From: CAZTDD01 sp964612675
GTDB taxonomy: Bacteria; Hinthialibacterota; Hinthialibacteria; Hinthialibacterales; JAKPRU01
Direction: 5' to 3'
Assembly: GCA_964612675.1 (NCBI GenBank)
Contig: CAZTDD010000038.1
Span: 1-49,420, forward strand
Length of the DNA stretch: 49,420 bases
Shown: positions 23,922 through 31,898 of the stretch, in pieces
Layout: each line of letters begins with the position of its first letter
Position numbering within the stretch: position 1 is the first letter of the stretch
Notes under the pieces: model-generated
Database searches by the model: none
What the model saw: only the letters and a program-made list of their open reading frames with translations
What the model was told of the DNA's origin: nothing
Program-made: the position numbers and the translations under genes

Positions 23922-25286
23922 CTAAAGTAGGAAGCCAAGGACCAAGAAGAAAATACACCCATAAAAGAGTGCTATAGTCATTGTGCCCCAGAATCCACGT
24001 TTAAAGAGAAAACCAACTGCGATGAACATAAACAGAAACGGGCCTACCACCGCGAAAATCACGATCGGTCCCAGGTTTTGCCCCTCGTTGGCGAGTTCCA
24101 TGGTCCCTCCCAAAAGTAACAATATAAGACCGTTACAGATAGCGAAAACCGGAACCATCAGGACCGACGCCACAAGATCTTCTTTTATCTCGAAATCCCA
24201 CGTCTCTTTTGTGCCACAGGCCAGTTGAAGCCGCGCACATCCAAACAACAATACAACGGAGAAGATAAAGAGCACCAAGAGGAGCAGCCACGGGAAAGTT
24301 GTTGCTTCCGCTTCCGACGAAGTCGTGACTGGTGCCGCCTCGTGAAATCCATATGAAATGTCCACAAGGGCTACCTCGCAATCTCCCGGCCGATTGCCGA
24401 TACGACCGCCAAAATCCAATGGCACCGAATATCCCGGCGTGACGTTGTATACCTCCTGGACCGCGGCTCCTAACTCATTTCCGGTCTGTTGACCATAAAA
24501 ATGAGCGACCACGAGCGCATAGCCCAGGTGTTTATCGGAGAGATTCGTTAACTCTCCCGAGAAAGTGGCCCCGTGCGACATCGCGTACATCTGGTCCACC
24601 CCGTCCGCGGGTACCGGGGCGGGAATTACCGATCCGGGGTGCCAGCGAATGTGGTCGATACGAAACGCGGGTTCCGCCGGGGCGGTTGCGTCTTCTATCG
24701 TCTCCGAGGCGGCAACGGTCTCAATTCGGTTTCCCTGTGCGTCGAAATGGACCGGCTCCATGGACCGTGTTCCCAGAACGGAGGTGACAAAGTAGACAAT
24801 GCCGATCAACAGGACAACAGCCAGCACACCGAGACTTAACTGTCTCATCCACTTTGGTGAGCCGATCGCCGCACCGCAGTGTCTGCAGAGGCGCACGCCG
24901 CGATGGATTTCTTCGCCGCAGTGTGGGCAAGGGCGCGTGCTGACTTTGGTCTTTTTGGCTTTGTAATCGATCCCTCCCGGCCGATAGCTGAATGGCACGG
25001 TAGGCGGTTTGTGTTGCTCTTGTGCCTGCTCACAGGTCTGCTTAATCTCCTGGGCTCTGGAGTTTTCAGAATCGAGCTCAAGGGTTCGGTTCGCCGCTTC
25101 GAGCGCTTCATCGTAAATCCCTTGGTTGCAGAGCAGTGTGGCGATTAAGGAGTGCGCTTCCGCACAATCAGGCGTACGATGGACGATCTTTCGTAGGTGG
25201 ATCAGCGCTTCGGCGGAAAGTCCGTCGGAAGCGAGCATTCGCGCGTGGTCCAGATCCTCCTGCAAATCCCTCTCGTCGTTCGTCAT
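23922..25286 (-). CDS. TPR / zinc-ribbon membrane protein
   Basis: A 454-residue protein of mixed build. Residues about 10-90 form two tetratricopeptide repeats (ALIHLRKIVHRTPDCAEAHS and a second ALEAANRTLELDSENS). A zinc ribbon follows, CPHCGEEI...LCRHCGAAI (about 119-140). A membrane helix (LGVLAVVLLIGIVYFVTSVL) leads to a beta-rich extracytoplasmic domain with GATFSGELTNLSDKHLGYA, a FxxE-like domain often seen with zinc ribbons, and four more helices end the protein. The order cytoplasmic TPR/zinc ribbon, then outer domain, suggests signal or assembly scaffolding. I do not recognise a named family for the whole. Confidence 0.72.
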   Translation of the reverse strand: MTNDERDLQEDLDHARMLASDGLSAEALIHLRKIVHRTPDCAEAHSLIATLLCNQGIYDEALEAANRTLELDSENSRAQEIKQTCEQAQEQHKPPTVPFSYRPGGIDYKAKKTKVSTRPCPHCGEEIHRGVRLCRHCGAAIGSPKWMRQLSLGVLAVVLLIGIVYFVTSVLGTRSMEPVHFDAQGNRIETVAASETIEDATAPAEPAFRIDHIRWHPGSVIPAPVPADGVDQMYAMSHGATFSGELTNLSDKHLGYALVVAHFYGQQTGNELGAAVQEVYNVTPGYSVPLDFGGRIGNRPGDCEVALVDISYGFHEAAPVTTSSEAEATTFPWLLLLVLFIFSVVLLFGCARLQLACGTKETWDFEIKEDLVASVLMVPVFAICNGLILLLLGGTMELANEGQNLGPIVIFAVVGPFLFMFIAVGFLFKRGFWGTMTIALFYGCIFFLVLGFLL

Positions 25287-25432
25287 TCCGCTTCTCCGTC
25301 GCGCTGAGATAGGGCATTGTAGAAGCTCTCATCGAGTGGATCACGTGACCGGCCCCTTGATTGTCGCGTTATCCTGATGGTTACTAGTACTCTGTTTCTC
25401 TTCCTTTATTCGGGGGCAAGAATCGAATCGAG

Positions 25433-27331
25433 ATGTCGCAACGCAACGAAGCCAATTCCTGTTCTTCACTTGCGGTCTCCAGCGCGCTGCTCTTCCTCGC
25501 ACTCTGGTGGAGCTGCCTGATTCTGTATCCGCAGTGGTACGTTCAGGGAACGAGCTCGGAGCGGTTGCTCGCGTTTCTGCTATCGTGGGGAGTGATCCTG
25601 GGCGGTCTCGGCATTCTTTTCCGGCTGCTGCGAGGGATTTCGGAACCGTTCCTGAAAGAACCGTTTTTTGTCTACCGCGCCTTGCGCCGGTTGTGGCCGT
25701 TTCTTGTTCTCTGTTTCATCGCACACCTGCCTTTTCTGAGCACTCCCATTGCCACCGGTCTGGACGCCCAGGAGCACGCCGGGGTTCCCGCCGTCGTGGT
25801 CTCACTCGCAGGTGACCGTCTGCCCGTGCCTTTGATTCTCCTCGGTTGGTGCGGTTTGGCCGTTTTCCTTCTGATTTGCACTGTGTTTTCCAGAAATGGA
25901 ATCGGCATCAAAACATTGTGGGTGATACTGGTACTTTTCGTCGGTGCCGGTGCAGCGGAGCTGTTCTTTCTTTTGAACGCGGGAGAGATCTCCGATCCCC
26001 GATTCATCTCACGGTATCCGGCGCTGGGGCGGTATCTCTTTGGAAGTGCCTACCTTCTCTTTGGTGTCCATGAATGGGTCGGACGATTGACCCAAGTTGT
26101 GGCCACGATGGTAGCAGCGGTTTATGTCTACCGTCTCGGGCTACTGTTCTTCTCGGAACGGGTTGGGCGGGCCGGAGCGATGTTCCTTCTGTTTTTACCT
26201 CCGCTGTTCCATTACGGCAATTTGAACATGTTGGATTGTGGCACCGTGATGTTTCCCCTGGTGGCGGAGTTCTACCTGCTTCGTTATCTGGAGGAGTCGC
26301 GAAAGCGTGACTTCTGCCGGGCGTTGCTCATTCTTACAGCCGGCATTCTGTACAAACGGGTGCTGTTTTTTATGCTGCCCGTCGCGGGAGCTCAATGGGC
26401 CGCGCATCGAGTGCTCCTGGAGAGACGGATTGTTTGGTCTGAAATGCTCGGCTTTCTTTTGCCCGCCGGTACTCTTCTCCTGTACCAATGGCTTTCCGGA
26501 TATAACTCGGACGTTCCTTCCGACTTGCGTTTCTACCATCTCTGGACCCCGGAGTATCTCACGGCTCCCATCCGTATGCTTCCTCTTTCCTTTACGTGGC
26601 CGATTCTTGTTTTGGTGCTTGCCGGGGCGATTTTAGCCGTCCGAAATGGGGTGCAGGGAAAGCGCTGGTTTTTATATGGAACGATCTGGTTTGTCGTGTA
26701 TATTCTTTGTTACGTATTGTGGAAATCTCCCGAGAACATCCGTCAGGCTCTACCGTCCTATCCGCCGCTGATCGTTTTCGCTGCGATCGCGTTCGACCGA
26801 ATGGTAGGCAATCTTCCTTGTGAGCGCCGACGGTCGATTTGGGTGATTGTACAAGCATACCTTCTCTGGGTCGTTCTCCTTCTCCCGCGAGCGGAGCCCG
26901 CGCCTGACCGTCGCCCCATCGAGGACGCCACATGGATGAACCTCACGAACCGGTCAAGTTTCTTTCTGCCGTATGATGACATGATCGGCAAAATGGCTGA
27001 CCGTGTTCCGCAAGGGGCCGTCATTTATGCACCCATGGCGAACGAACCGAGTAAGTTCTATCTCGCCGTGCACGGCGTATGGAACCGCTGGCTCTGGCTC
27101 GATGAGCCCTGGGCGGACCCTCCTGTTCAAACCCCGAAGAATCTCGAACATTTTTGCAGAGAGAATAACGTGTCTTATGTAGTGCTCCCCAACGACCGTT
27201 GGGCTCAGTTGACTCTTTCCCGGTGGGTCCTTGACTGGATCGAACGAAATGAGACACAATGGCTGCAACCCGTCGAAAAATCGACATGGGGATCGGAGTA
27301 CCTTGTATTGTATGAATTGTCGTCGGAATGA
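25433..27331 (+). CDS. GT-C-like membrane glycosyltransferase (PMT/ArnT-like)
   Basis: A 632-residue membrane protein with about a dozen helices and a C-terminal soluble domain of some 110 residues. The first extracytoplasmic loop carries IATGLDAQEHAGVPAVVV, in the place of the catalytic acidic D-E motif of GT39/GT83 enzymes, and a later loop has ERVGRAGAMFLLFLPPLFHYGNLNMLDCG, the typical helix after which these enzymes place PxxHYGxxxxD. They move mannose or aminoarabinose from a polyprenyl-phosphate carrier to protein or lipid A. Which acceptor is used is not evident. It is divergent from the TPR/zinc-ribbon gene and followed by the PilZ-like gene. Confidence 0.78.
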   Translation: MSQRNEANSCSSLAVSSALLFLALWWSCLILYPQWYVQGTSSERLLAFLLSWGVILGGLGILFRLLRGISEPFLKEPFFVYRALRRLWPFLVLCFIAHLPFLSTPIATGLDAQEHAGVPAVVVSLAGDRLPVPLILLGWCGLAVFLLICTVFSRNGIGIKTLWVILVLFVGAGAAELFFLLNAGEISDPRFISRYPALGRYLFGSAYLLFGVHEWVGRLTQVVATMVAAVYVYRLGLLFFSERVGRAGAMFLLFLPPLFHYGNLNMLDCGTVMFPLVAEFYLLRYLEESRKRDFCRALLILTAGILYKRVLFFMLPVAGAQWAAHRVLLERRIVWSEMLGFLLPAGTLLLYQWLSGYNSDVPSDLRFYHLWTPEYLTAPIRMLPLSFTWPILVLVLAGAILAVRNGVQGKRWFLYGTIWFVVYILCYVLWKSPENIRQALPSYPPLIVFAAIAFDRMVGNLPCERRRSIWVIVQAYLLWVVLLLPRAEPAPDRRPIEDATWMNLTNRSSFFLPYDDMIGKMADRVPQGAVIYAPMANEPSKFYLAVHGVWNRWLWLDEPWADPPVQTPKNLEHFCRENNVSYVVLPNDRWAQLTLSRWVLDWIERNETQWLQPVEKSTWGSEYLVLYELSSE

Positions 27332-27380
27332 GATGCGTATTTGAAGGAGAGGCATTGTTGTTATTGCAGAAGGGGTTACT

Positions 27381-27692
27381 ATGGAAAGGACAACCGATTC
27401 TGACGTGGAGGCCTGTGAGCGTGCTCCGCGGCAGGACCTCAATCTGAACTGTTTCTTATTGCATCGCGACCTTTCTCGTCCGGTTTTAGGAAAAATCGTC
27501 AACGAGAGTCAAACAGGCTGTTTGATACAGTCGAGCAAACAACTCCCCTCGGACGTGACCGTAACCGTGCTCGTCTCCGGAATGGGACCGGGAATTACCC
27601 GGGTCCGCCAAGGCAAACATATCTTTCATGGGGTGATTGTTCGGACGGGCGAGGAAGGATTGTACGGCATCCAAAAGCTTACACAGGCGTAA
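27381..27692 (+). CDS. PilZ-like domain protein
   Basis: A 103-residue protein whose beta-barrel pattern (LNCFLLHRDLSRPVLGKIVNES, TGCLIQSSKQLPSDVTVTVLV, IFHGVIVRTGEEGLYGIQ) fits the PilZ fold. The c-di-GMP motifs are only partly visible: an RxxxR near the start is weak (RAPRQD) and the DxSxxG motif is replaced by NESQTG. It may be a degenerate PilZ that does not bind c-di-GMP. AGGGG precedes the ATG. Confidence 0.55.
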   Translation: MERTTDSDVEACERAPRQDLNLNCFLLHRDLSRPVLGKIVNESQTGCLIQSSKQLPSDVTVTVLVSGMGPGITRVRQGKHIFHGVIVRTGEEGLYGIQKLTQA

Positions 27693-27764
27693 GTCTTCTT
27701 CTGATTCTCCCACACGGTGTGCGGCGGCTGTCGGACCGGACGCGGCTGCCACGGGACCAATTCG

Positions 27765-28349
27765 CTACTTTTCCTTCTCTTCATCGTCCTTCACAATGGC
27801 GACGCCGACATACAGCGTAGGTGCGTCTTCCCCCGTGAAAATAACCGGCACCAGCGCCCCTTCGGGTTGGATCTTTGCCGTTCGCAGGCTATTGGCGATC
27901 TTGATTCTCTTTTCTTCCTGACGGCGATACCAAACCACCTTGAGGGGGTGTTTCCCGTCTTTCAGAGGGGAAACAGTGATTTCCACTTCCATGTTTTTGT
28001 CGAGTTTGACCAATTGTTGTTCTGAAAACTCGATGGGTACTTTCTTGGTATCGACTGCTTCGAATCGGGCATCCCGGAGTTTCTTTGACAGGGCGACAAA
28101 TTCTTTGCGGAACACCTCGATCTTTTTGTCGAGCACAGGTTTCGCCGGTTTGACTTCCGGATCGGGTTCGCCTCGGATCAGGGCGACGAGAACCGTCAAA
28201 TCGCCCTCTTCTGTTTCATCCGCCGAGAACGCCAATCCCGTTCCGAGGGACAGCCCGACGAGAAAGATGCAGAGAATTTGTCCTGCCGGGGCACGTTTTG
28301 TCCTATGAATTGCTTGCCAACACCCAAACACGGTCGCTACCCTCTTCAC
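27765..28349 (-). CDS. Secreted protein of the sigma-factor operon
   Basis: A 194-residue protein with an N-terminal signal (hydrophobic GQILCIFLVGLSLGTGLAFS, cleavage near residue 42 if the first ATG is used). The mature part is a beta-rich, lysine/glutamate-rich domain (NMEVEITVSPLKDGKHPLKVVWYRRQ, VPVIFTGEDAPTLYVGVAIV). It is not a family I recognise. The start is uncertain: ATG 28349 lies inside the 3' part of the anti-sigma gene and overlaps it by 47 bases, and a later GTG or ATG may be used. It is the third gene of the sigma/anti-sigma operon and may be part of its regulon or signal chain. Confidence 0.6.
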   Translation of the reverse strand: MKRVATVFGCWQAIHRTKRAPAGQILCIFLVGLSLGTGLAFSADETEEGDLTVLVALIRGEPDPEVKPAKPVLDKKIEVFRKEFVALSKKLRDARFEAVDTKKVPIEFSEQQLVKLDKNMEVEITVSPLKDGKHPLKVVWYRRQEEKRIKIANSLRTAKIQPEGALVPVIFTGEDAPTLYVGVAIVKDDEEKEK

Positions 28350-28803
28350 TGCCCGATAGAATCAGGATGGTGGCTTCGGGAATATCGCTCTCGACGGTCG
28401 CCATCCCATCTTCTCCTGAGCCTATATCAGGCGGCAGGAGAAGTCCAGATAGTGGAACCGCCGTGATGCCGAGAACAATCGCGACGGCCACTGCCGGTTT
28501 CCAAAGAGGAAAAGCCAGTGCTTCCCATAAATCAAGGAGTCGCGCCCTCAGCGGTGGAACCGGAGACTCTTCTCGTGTGCGCTCTCTCAATTGCTGCATG
28601 AATTCTGCGGATTCCTGTGCGGTCAACGACACATGCGAGGTCTCCCGAAGCAAGTCCCCGATCTGTTCGATTTCTCGCTTCATCTTGACGTCATCCGGAT
28701 CTTGGGCCGCCTGGTTCTCACAAACGGCCTTTTCGTGCGCCGGAAGTTCGTCGTCGACCAGCCGCTGGATGCGTTGAACGTGTTTTGGAATCCTGAAGAG
28801 CAT
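28303..28803 (-). CDS. Anti-sigma factor (transmembrane, zf-HC2-like)
   Basis: About 166 residues from ATG 28803, preferred over an earlier ATG at 28899 because GAGGGAA is just upstream and the start is only two bases after the sigma-factor stop. The N-terminal helices RIQRLVDDELPAHEKAVCE are like the zf-HC2 anti-sigma domain (LxxYLDGEL), but the HxxxCxxC zinc ligands are absent. A membrane helix (WKPAVAVAIVLGITAVPLSG) follows, with a short outer tail. It probably binds the ECF factor at the membrane and releases it on a signal at the cell surface. Confidence 0.8.
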   Translation of the reverse strand: MLFRIPKHVQRIQRLVDDELPAHEKAVCENQAAQDPDDVKMKREIEQIGDLLRETSHVSLTAQESAEFMQQLRERTREESPVPPLRARLLDLWEALAFPLWKPAVAVAIVLGITAVPLSGLLLPPDIGSGEDGMATVESDIPEATILILSGSEEGSDRVWVLASNS

Positions 28804-28805
28804 CG

Positions 28806-29573
28806 TTATTCCCTCGAATTCTGAAGCAGTGGTTCGAGTTCCTCGGCCAATGTCTTGCGCGCGTGAAACAGACGAGACATTACCGTTCCGGGCCTGCACC
28901 TGACGGCCTCTGCGATTTCTTTGTAACTCAATTGCGCGATCTCCCGGAGAAGGATCACTTCCCGTTGCGCGGGCGGTAACCGATCGACCGCTTCGAGGAT
29001 CCGATCCTCCATTTCACTTTCCTCCGCCGATTCACGCGGTGTAAGCGTGTTGGGAGCCCGCAATCCGTCATCCGCCTCTATTGTCTGCTCGTGGACTCCT
29101 TCCGCAGGTCGTCGCGCTTTCTGCCGTAGGCGGTCTCGGCACAAGTTGCTGGTAATCCGATACAACCAGGTCGAGAAAGCCGATTCTCCTCGAAAACGGT
29201 GAAGGTTGCGGTATGCCTTGAAAAAAACATCCTGAGCGGCGTCCAGAGCCTCCTCTCTGTCTTTCAGGTAGTTGAACGCCAGTGCGATGACACGGTCTCT
29301 GTGGACCAGAACCAGCCGCTCGAACGCCTCCTGATCGCCCTCTCGGGCCGACTTCAGAAGTTTTTTTTCTTCGTTTCTCGTGAATTCTCGACGGTCGGAA
29401 TCGCTCTCCATAGTGAAGATGATCGGTCTGTACGCTTCTCGAACCGCCGATACGAATTCGCCCAGGAAATCCATCCCGTAGTCGGGACCGAAACCTTCAA
29501 TCGCCAGTCGGATTGTGTGCTTCATCGTTTTGACGTAAGTACGGCGTGTTTCATTCACAGAAAGCAGTTTCAT
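28806..29573 (-). CDS. ECF RNA polymerase sigma factor (sigma-70 family)
   Basis: A 255-residue sigma factor. Region 2 is RVIALAFNYLKDREEALDAA followed by QDVFFKAY and FSTWLYRITSNLCRDRLRQ; region 4 ends with REVILLREIAQLSYKEIAEA and RCRPGTVMSRLFHARKTL, a complete HTH. An extra 55-60 residues with HTIRLAIEGFGPDYGMDFLG precede region 2; an alternative ATG at 29411 would remove them, but ATG 29573 has GAGGGA five bases upstream, so the longer form is likely. The anti-sigma gene follows after two bases and a secreted protein next, a typical surface-stress module. Confidence 0.9.
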   Translation of the reverse strand: MKLLSVNETRRTYVKTMKHTIRLAIEGFGPDYGMDFLGEFVSAVREAYRPIIFTMESDSDRREFTRNEEKKLLKSAREGDQEAFERLVLVHRDRVIALAFNYLKDREEALDAAQDVFFKAYRNLHRFRGESAFSTWLYRITSNLCRDRLRQKARRPAEGVHEQTIEADDGLRAPNTLTPRESAEESEMEDRILEAVDRLPPAQREVILLREIAQLSYKEIAEAVRCRPGTVMSRLFHARKTLAEELEPLLQNSRE

Positions 29574-30003
29574 GCATTCCCTCTGAAGGGTGCAGCCTCT
29601 CCGAAGGACTCGGTGGATCCAGGGTATTCGCGATACGTATTTTATGATATGATCCTCCTTAACCTAAGTATATACAAGACGATAGGCATATGTAACCTGT
29701 CATGAACGCGCGACAATCAATTGGTGGCTTGGGTTCTATTTGCTTTTGGTGGATTCTTTAGGAGACTTTCTATGGGAATCTTGTTGTTCGAATGTCGAAT
29801 CGGTGCAGATTGGGCGGATCGTGGCTGAAGATTTGAGATGCGAATAGCTTCGATGAAATGTGTGTTGAGTTAATGAGAATCGATAAGATATGGGGTTATA
29901 GATCTTATATCATGGGGCCGAAACAGGGACTTTTTAGCCAAAAGAGACTCCTAGTGCTTCAAATCAGGAGAGTTAGAAACTTACTATGAGTGAGAATTTA
30001 CTC
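29574..30003. other. Intergenic stretch between sigma operon and repeat protein
   Basis: About 430 bases before the promoter of the next gene. There is an ATAAGAT/ATCTTAT inverted repeat (29883-29889 with 29902-29908) and an AAGGAGG-like site (minus strand near 29660) with no open frame behind it. No gene or RNA is recognised. Confidence 0.5.
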
Positions 30004-30033
30004 TTGACACTTCCGGTGCCCGTCTCCTATACT
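30004..30033 (+). promoter_or_regulatory. Sigma70-like promoter of the six-repeat protein
   Basis: TTGACA (30004-30009, perfect) and TATACT (30028-30033) are separated by 18 bases. Transcription would start near 30040, giving a leader of about 135 bases before ATG 30175. Confidence 0.75.
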
Positions 30034-30086
30034 GCGCTGAGTGTCTCTATCCGCAGGGCTTTCGCTTTGCTGGTACACGGAGGCTG

Positions 30087-30131
30087 ATGTGTGAACCGAA
30101 GGAACGAAAGACCCGCCTGCGCGGGGGATGA
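30087..30131 (+). promoter_or_regulatory. Leader segment with small hairpin
   Basis: The leader holds a CCCGC/GCGGG hairpin (30112-30116 with 30121-30125) inside a possible 14-residue frame starting at ATG 30087, whose GGAGG is only three bases away. The frame is probably not translated efficiently. No known riboswitch motif was matched. The true ribosome-binding site of the downstream gene is TTAGGAGGTC just before ATG 30175. Confidence 0.35.
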
Positions 30132-30174
30132 GTTCGTGTTAAGCGAAGATTACTTAGATACTTAGGAGGTCGAA

Positions 30175-31686
30175 ATGGCCCTCAAGCGGCTCACTCGTGG
30201 TGCCATCGTCTGTTGTGTGTTGCTGGGCTTGAGCGCCTGGGCCCAGGAGAATCCCGGCGAAACTACTCCGAACCAAGACGGCGTGATGCTTCTTGATGGC
30301 TTGGGGTCGGTATATGGGAAAGGCGAAGACGGCTCAGCTGCGAACGAGTTCCCTGACATCGAATTCGAGTTCGGCTTAGTGATTGGAAAAGATCTGGAAC
30401 TTGTGAAAGATCCACTCGGGGAAATCGTCGGCGGGTATGTATTGGATGCCCTCGGCGGCCAGTTTCCATTCGGCGAGTCCAAGTCGATGGAACAGCTCTC
30501 AGGTCTCGGAAATGCACCGCCGTTCTTTGGCTGGGATATCCTTCGCGATCTGGAAATCGCGGCCGACTGGCGTGGAGCAACGCACGACTATCAAGGATAC
30601 TTATTATTGGACGGATTTGGTGGAATCCACACTGTTGGAAAAGTGAATCTTCCCCAATATCCGCTCGGCGCCGACGGCGCGATGGTAGATACACCGTTTC
30701 CGGAATCCATGATCACTACGGAAGATGTTGGAACGCCTGCGGATCTCTTCCGAGGAAACCCCATCGACGAAACTTCAGTGGCACGCCCCATCTTCACCTA
30801 CTTCGGATGGGACATTGCCAGAGACTTAGAGGTCTCAACGCAGTTTGTCACAATCAGCACAACGTTGCTCGTTTCCCCGGACTGGAACCCGGCAAGTGCT
30901 CCGGCACCGTCCTTCGCGAGCGTGACTTCCACTCCCCAGGGGCGCGTCATCGCGATGTGTAACGGTTATTATATCCTGGACGGTTTGGGAGCCGTTCACT
31001 CCTGTCGTTTGCCTCTTAACTTCGACGTGAACGACGACGGTGTCGTAGATGATGCCGACGTGGAGAACCCGGAATTCGGTCGACCGGTGAATAACAAACC
31101 GTTGGTGATCCCGTGGGTGGGCAGCGATCAACCGTACTTTGGTTGGGATATCGCGCGCGAAATTGAACTGACACCGACACGAAACGGTTTCTATCTACTT
31201 GACGGTTTCGGTGCGATTCACGCTGTCGGCGACGCCCATACTGCGTTCCCGAATCCTTACACACCGTATTTCGGTTTCGACGTTGCACGTGGACTGGTTG
31301 TCGTTCCCAGTGTGAACAGAGACACCGCTGTCGGTTATTTGGTGGTGGATGGTTTCGGTATCGTTCATAAAGCCGGATTGGCGGCGGATTACGATATCAG
31401 CGATACCGGTAACGACGGCAAACCGATCGTCAGCTTCGCCGATAGCTTCAGAGATGTAGAGATCACACCGAAATATCTCGGCGTTACCGTTCCGCGGAAC
31501 GTCTATAATCCGGGGTACGCGGTCAGTGTCGCTCCGTCGGGAACGGATCTCACCGACCCCACACAGGTCTACGAGCTGCTTCATCCCGAAGACCTGGGCG
31601 CTGGTCAACTGCAGCATGAGGTCGTTCCGTACTTCGAGGTCAGTACCGCTCCGTATCCGTTCTTTGACTATGCGACCGGTGGCTGA
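30175..31686 (+). CDS. Secreted six-repeat protein, possible beta-propeller
   Basis: A 503-residue exported protein with a clear signal (residues 1-23, AWAQ cleavage). Six units follow, each with a GYLLLDGFGGIHTVG-type strand pair and a PYFGWDIARDLEV-type strand: 37-76, 86-128, 140-220, 263-332, 338-376 and 386-430. The first and last are the most diverged. Six blades of this kind would suit a beta-propeller. Unit 4 contains DVNDDGVVDDAD (284-295), a calcium-binding EF-hand/dockerin-like loop. Similar LDGxGGxHxxG/GWDIARG repeats occur in actinobacterial and other secreted proteins as I recall. It has its own promoter and terminator and is a single-gene unit; it is probably a surface or matrix protein. 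Function unknown. Confidence 0.75.
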   Translation: MALKRLTRGAIVCCVLLGLSAWAQENPGETTPNQDGVMLLDGLGSVYGKGEDGSAANEFPDIEFEFGLVIGKDLELVKDPLGEIVGGYVLDALGGQFPFGESKSMEQLSGLGNAPPFFGWDILRDLEIAADWRGATHDYQGYLLLDGFGGIHTVGKVNLPQYPLGADGAMVDTPFPESMITTEDVGTPADLFRGNPIDETSVARPIFTYFGWDIARDLEVSTQFVTISTTLLVSPDWNPASAPAPSFASVTSTPQGRVIAMCNGYYILDGLGAVHSCRLPLNFDVNDDGVVDDADVENPEFGRPVNNKPLVIPWVGSDQPYFGWDIAREIELTPTRNGFYLLDGFGAIHAVGDAHTAFPNPYTPYFGFDVARGLVVVPSVNRDTAVGYLVVDGFGIVHKAGLAADYDISDTGNDGKPIVSFADSFRDVEITPKYLGVTVPRNVYNPGYAVSVAPSGTDLTDPTQVYELLHPEDLGAGQLQHEVVPYFEVSTAPYPFFDYATGG

Positions 31687-31718
31687 TAAGGAACAGAATC
31701 CTTACGTCTAAAAATGAA

Positions 31719-31748
31719 GGGGTAACCCCGAGCGGGTTGCCCCTTTTT
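31719..31748 (+). terminator. Rho-independent terminator of the six-repeat protein
   Basis: GGGGTAACCC (31719-31728) pairs with GGGTTGCCCC (31734-31743), ten pairs with one G-T, around a five-base loop, and five Ts follow. It lies 32 bases after the stop. Confidence 0.92.
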
Positions 31749-31898
31749 CACGTTTGTAGCCACGTAGAGAGTGCCACGGGACGCCCCTTACGTATCTCTT
31801 TATCAGTTATCGTGTAGAATCGTCTCTCGGAAAGCGACTGACGCATCATGCGTGAAACGGTTCGAGGCCTTTCCTCAGAATCTCTCTCGAGGTGCGAT

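Noticed and set aside
30087..30131. Fourteen-residue leader peptide
   Set aside because: The GGAGG is only three bases from the ATG, the peptide has no control-codon run, and a hairpin explains the composition.
30034..30174. Riboswitch in the leader of the six-repeat protein
   Set aside because: I compared the leader by eye with glycine, c-di-GMP, ZTP and fluoride aptamer motifs. A CCGAAGGA segment looks like part of the glycine core, but the required partner motifs are absent.
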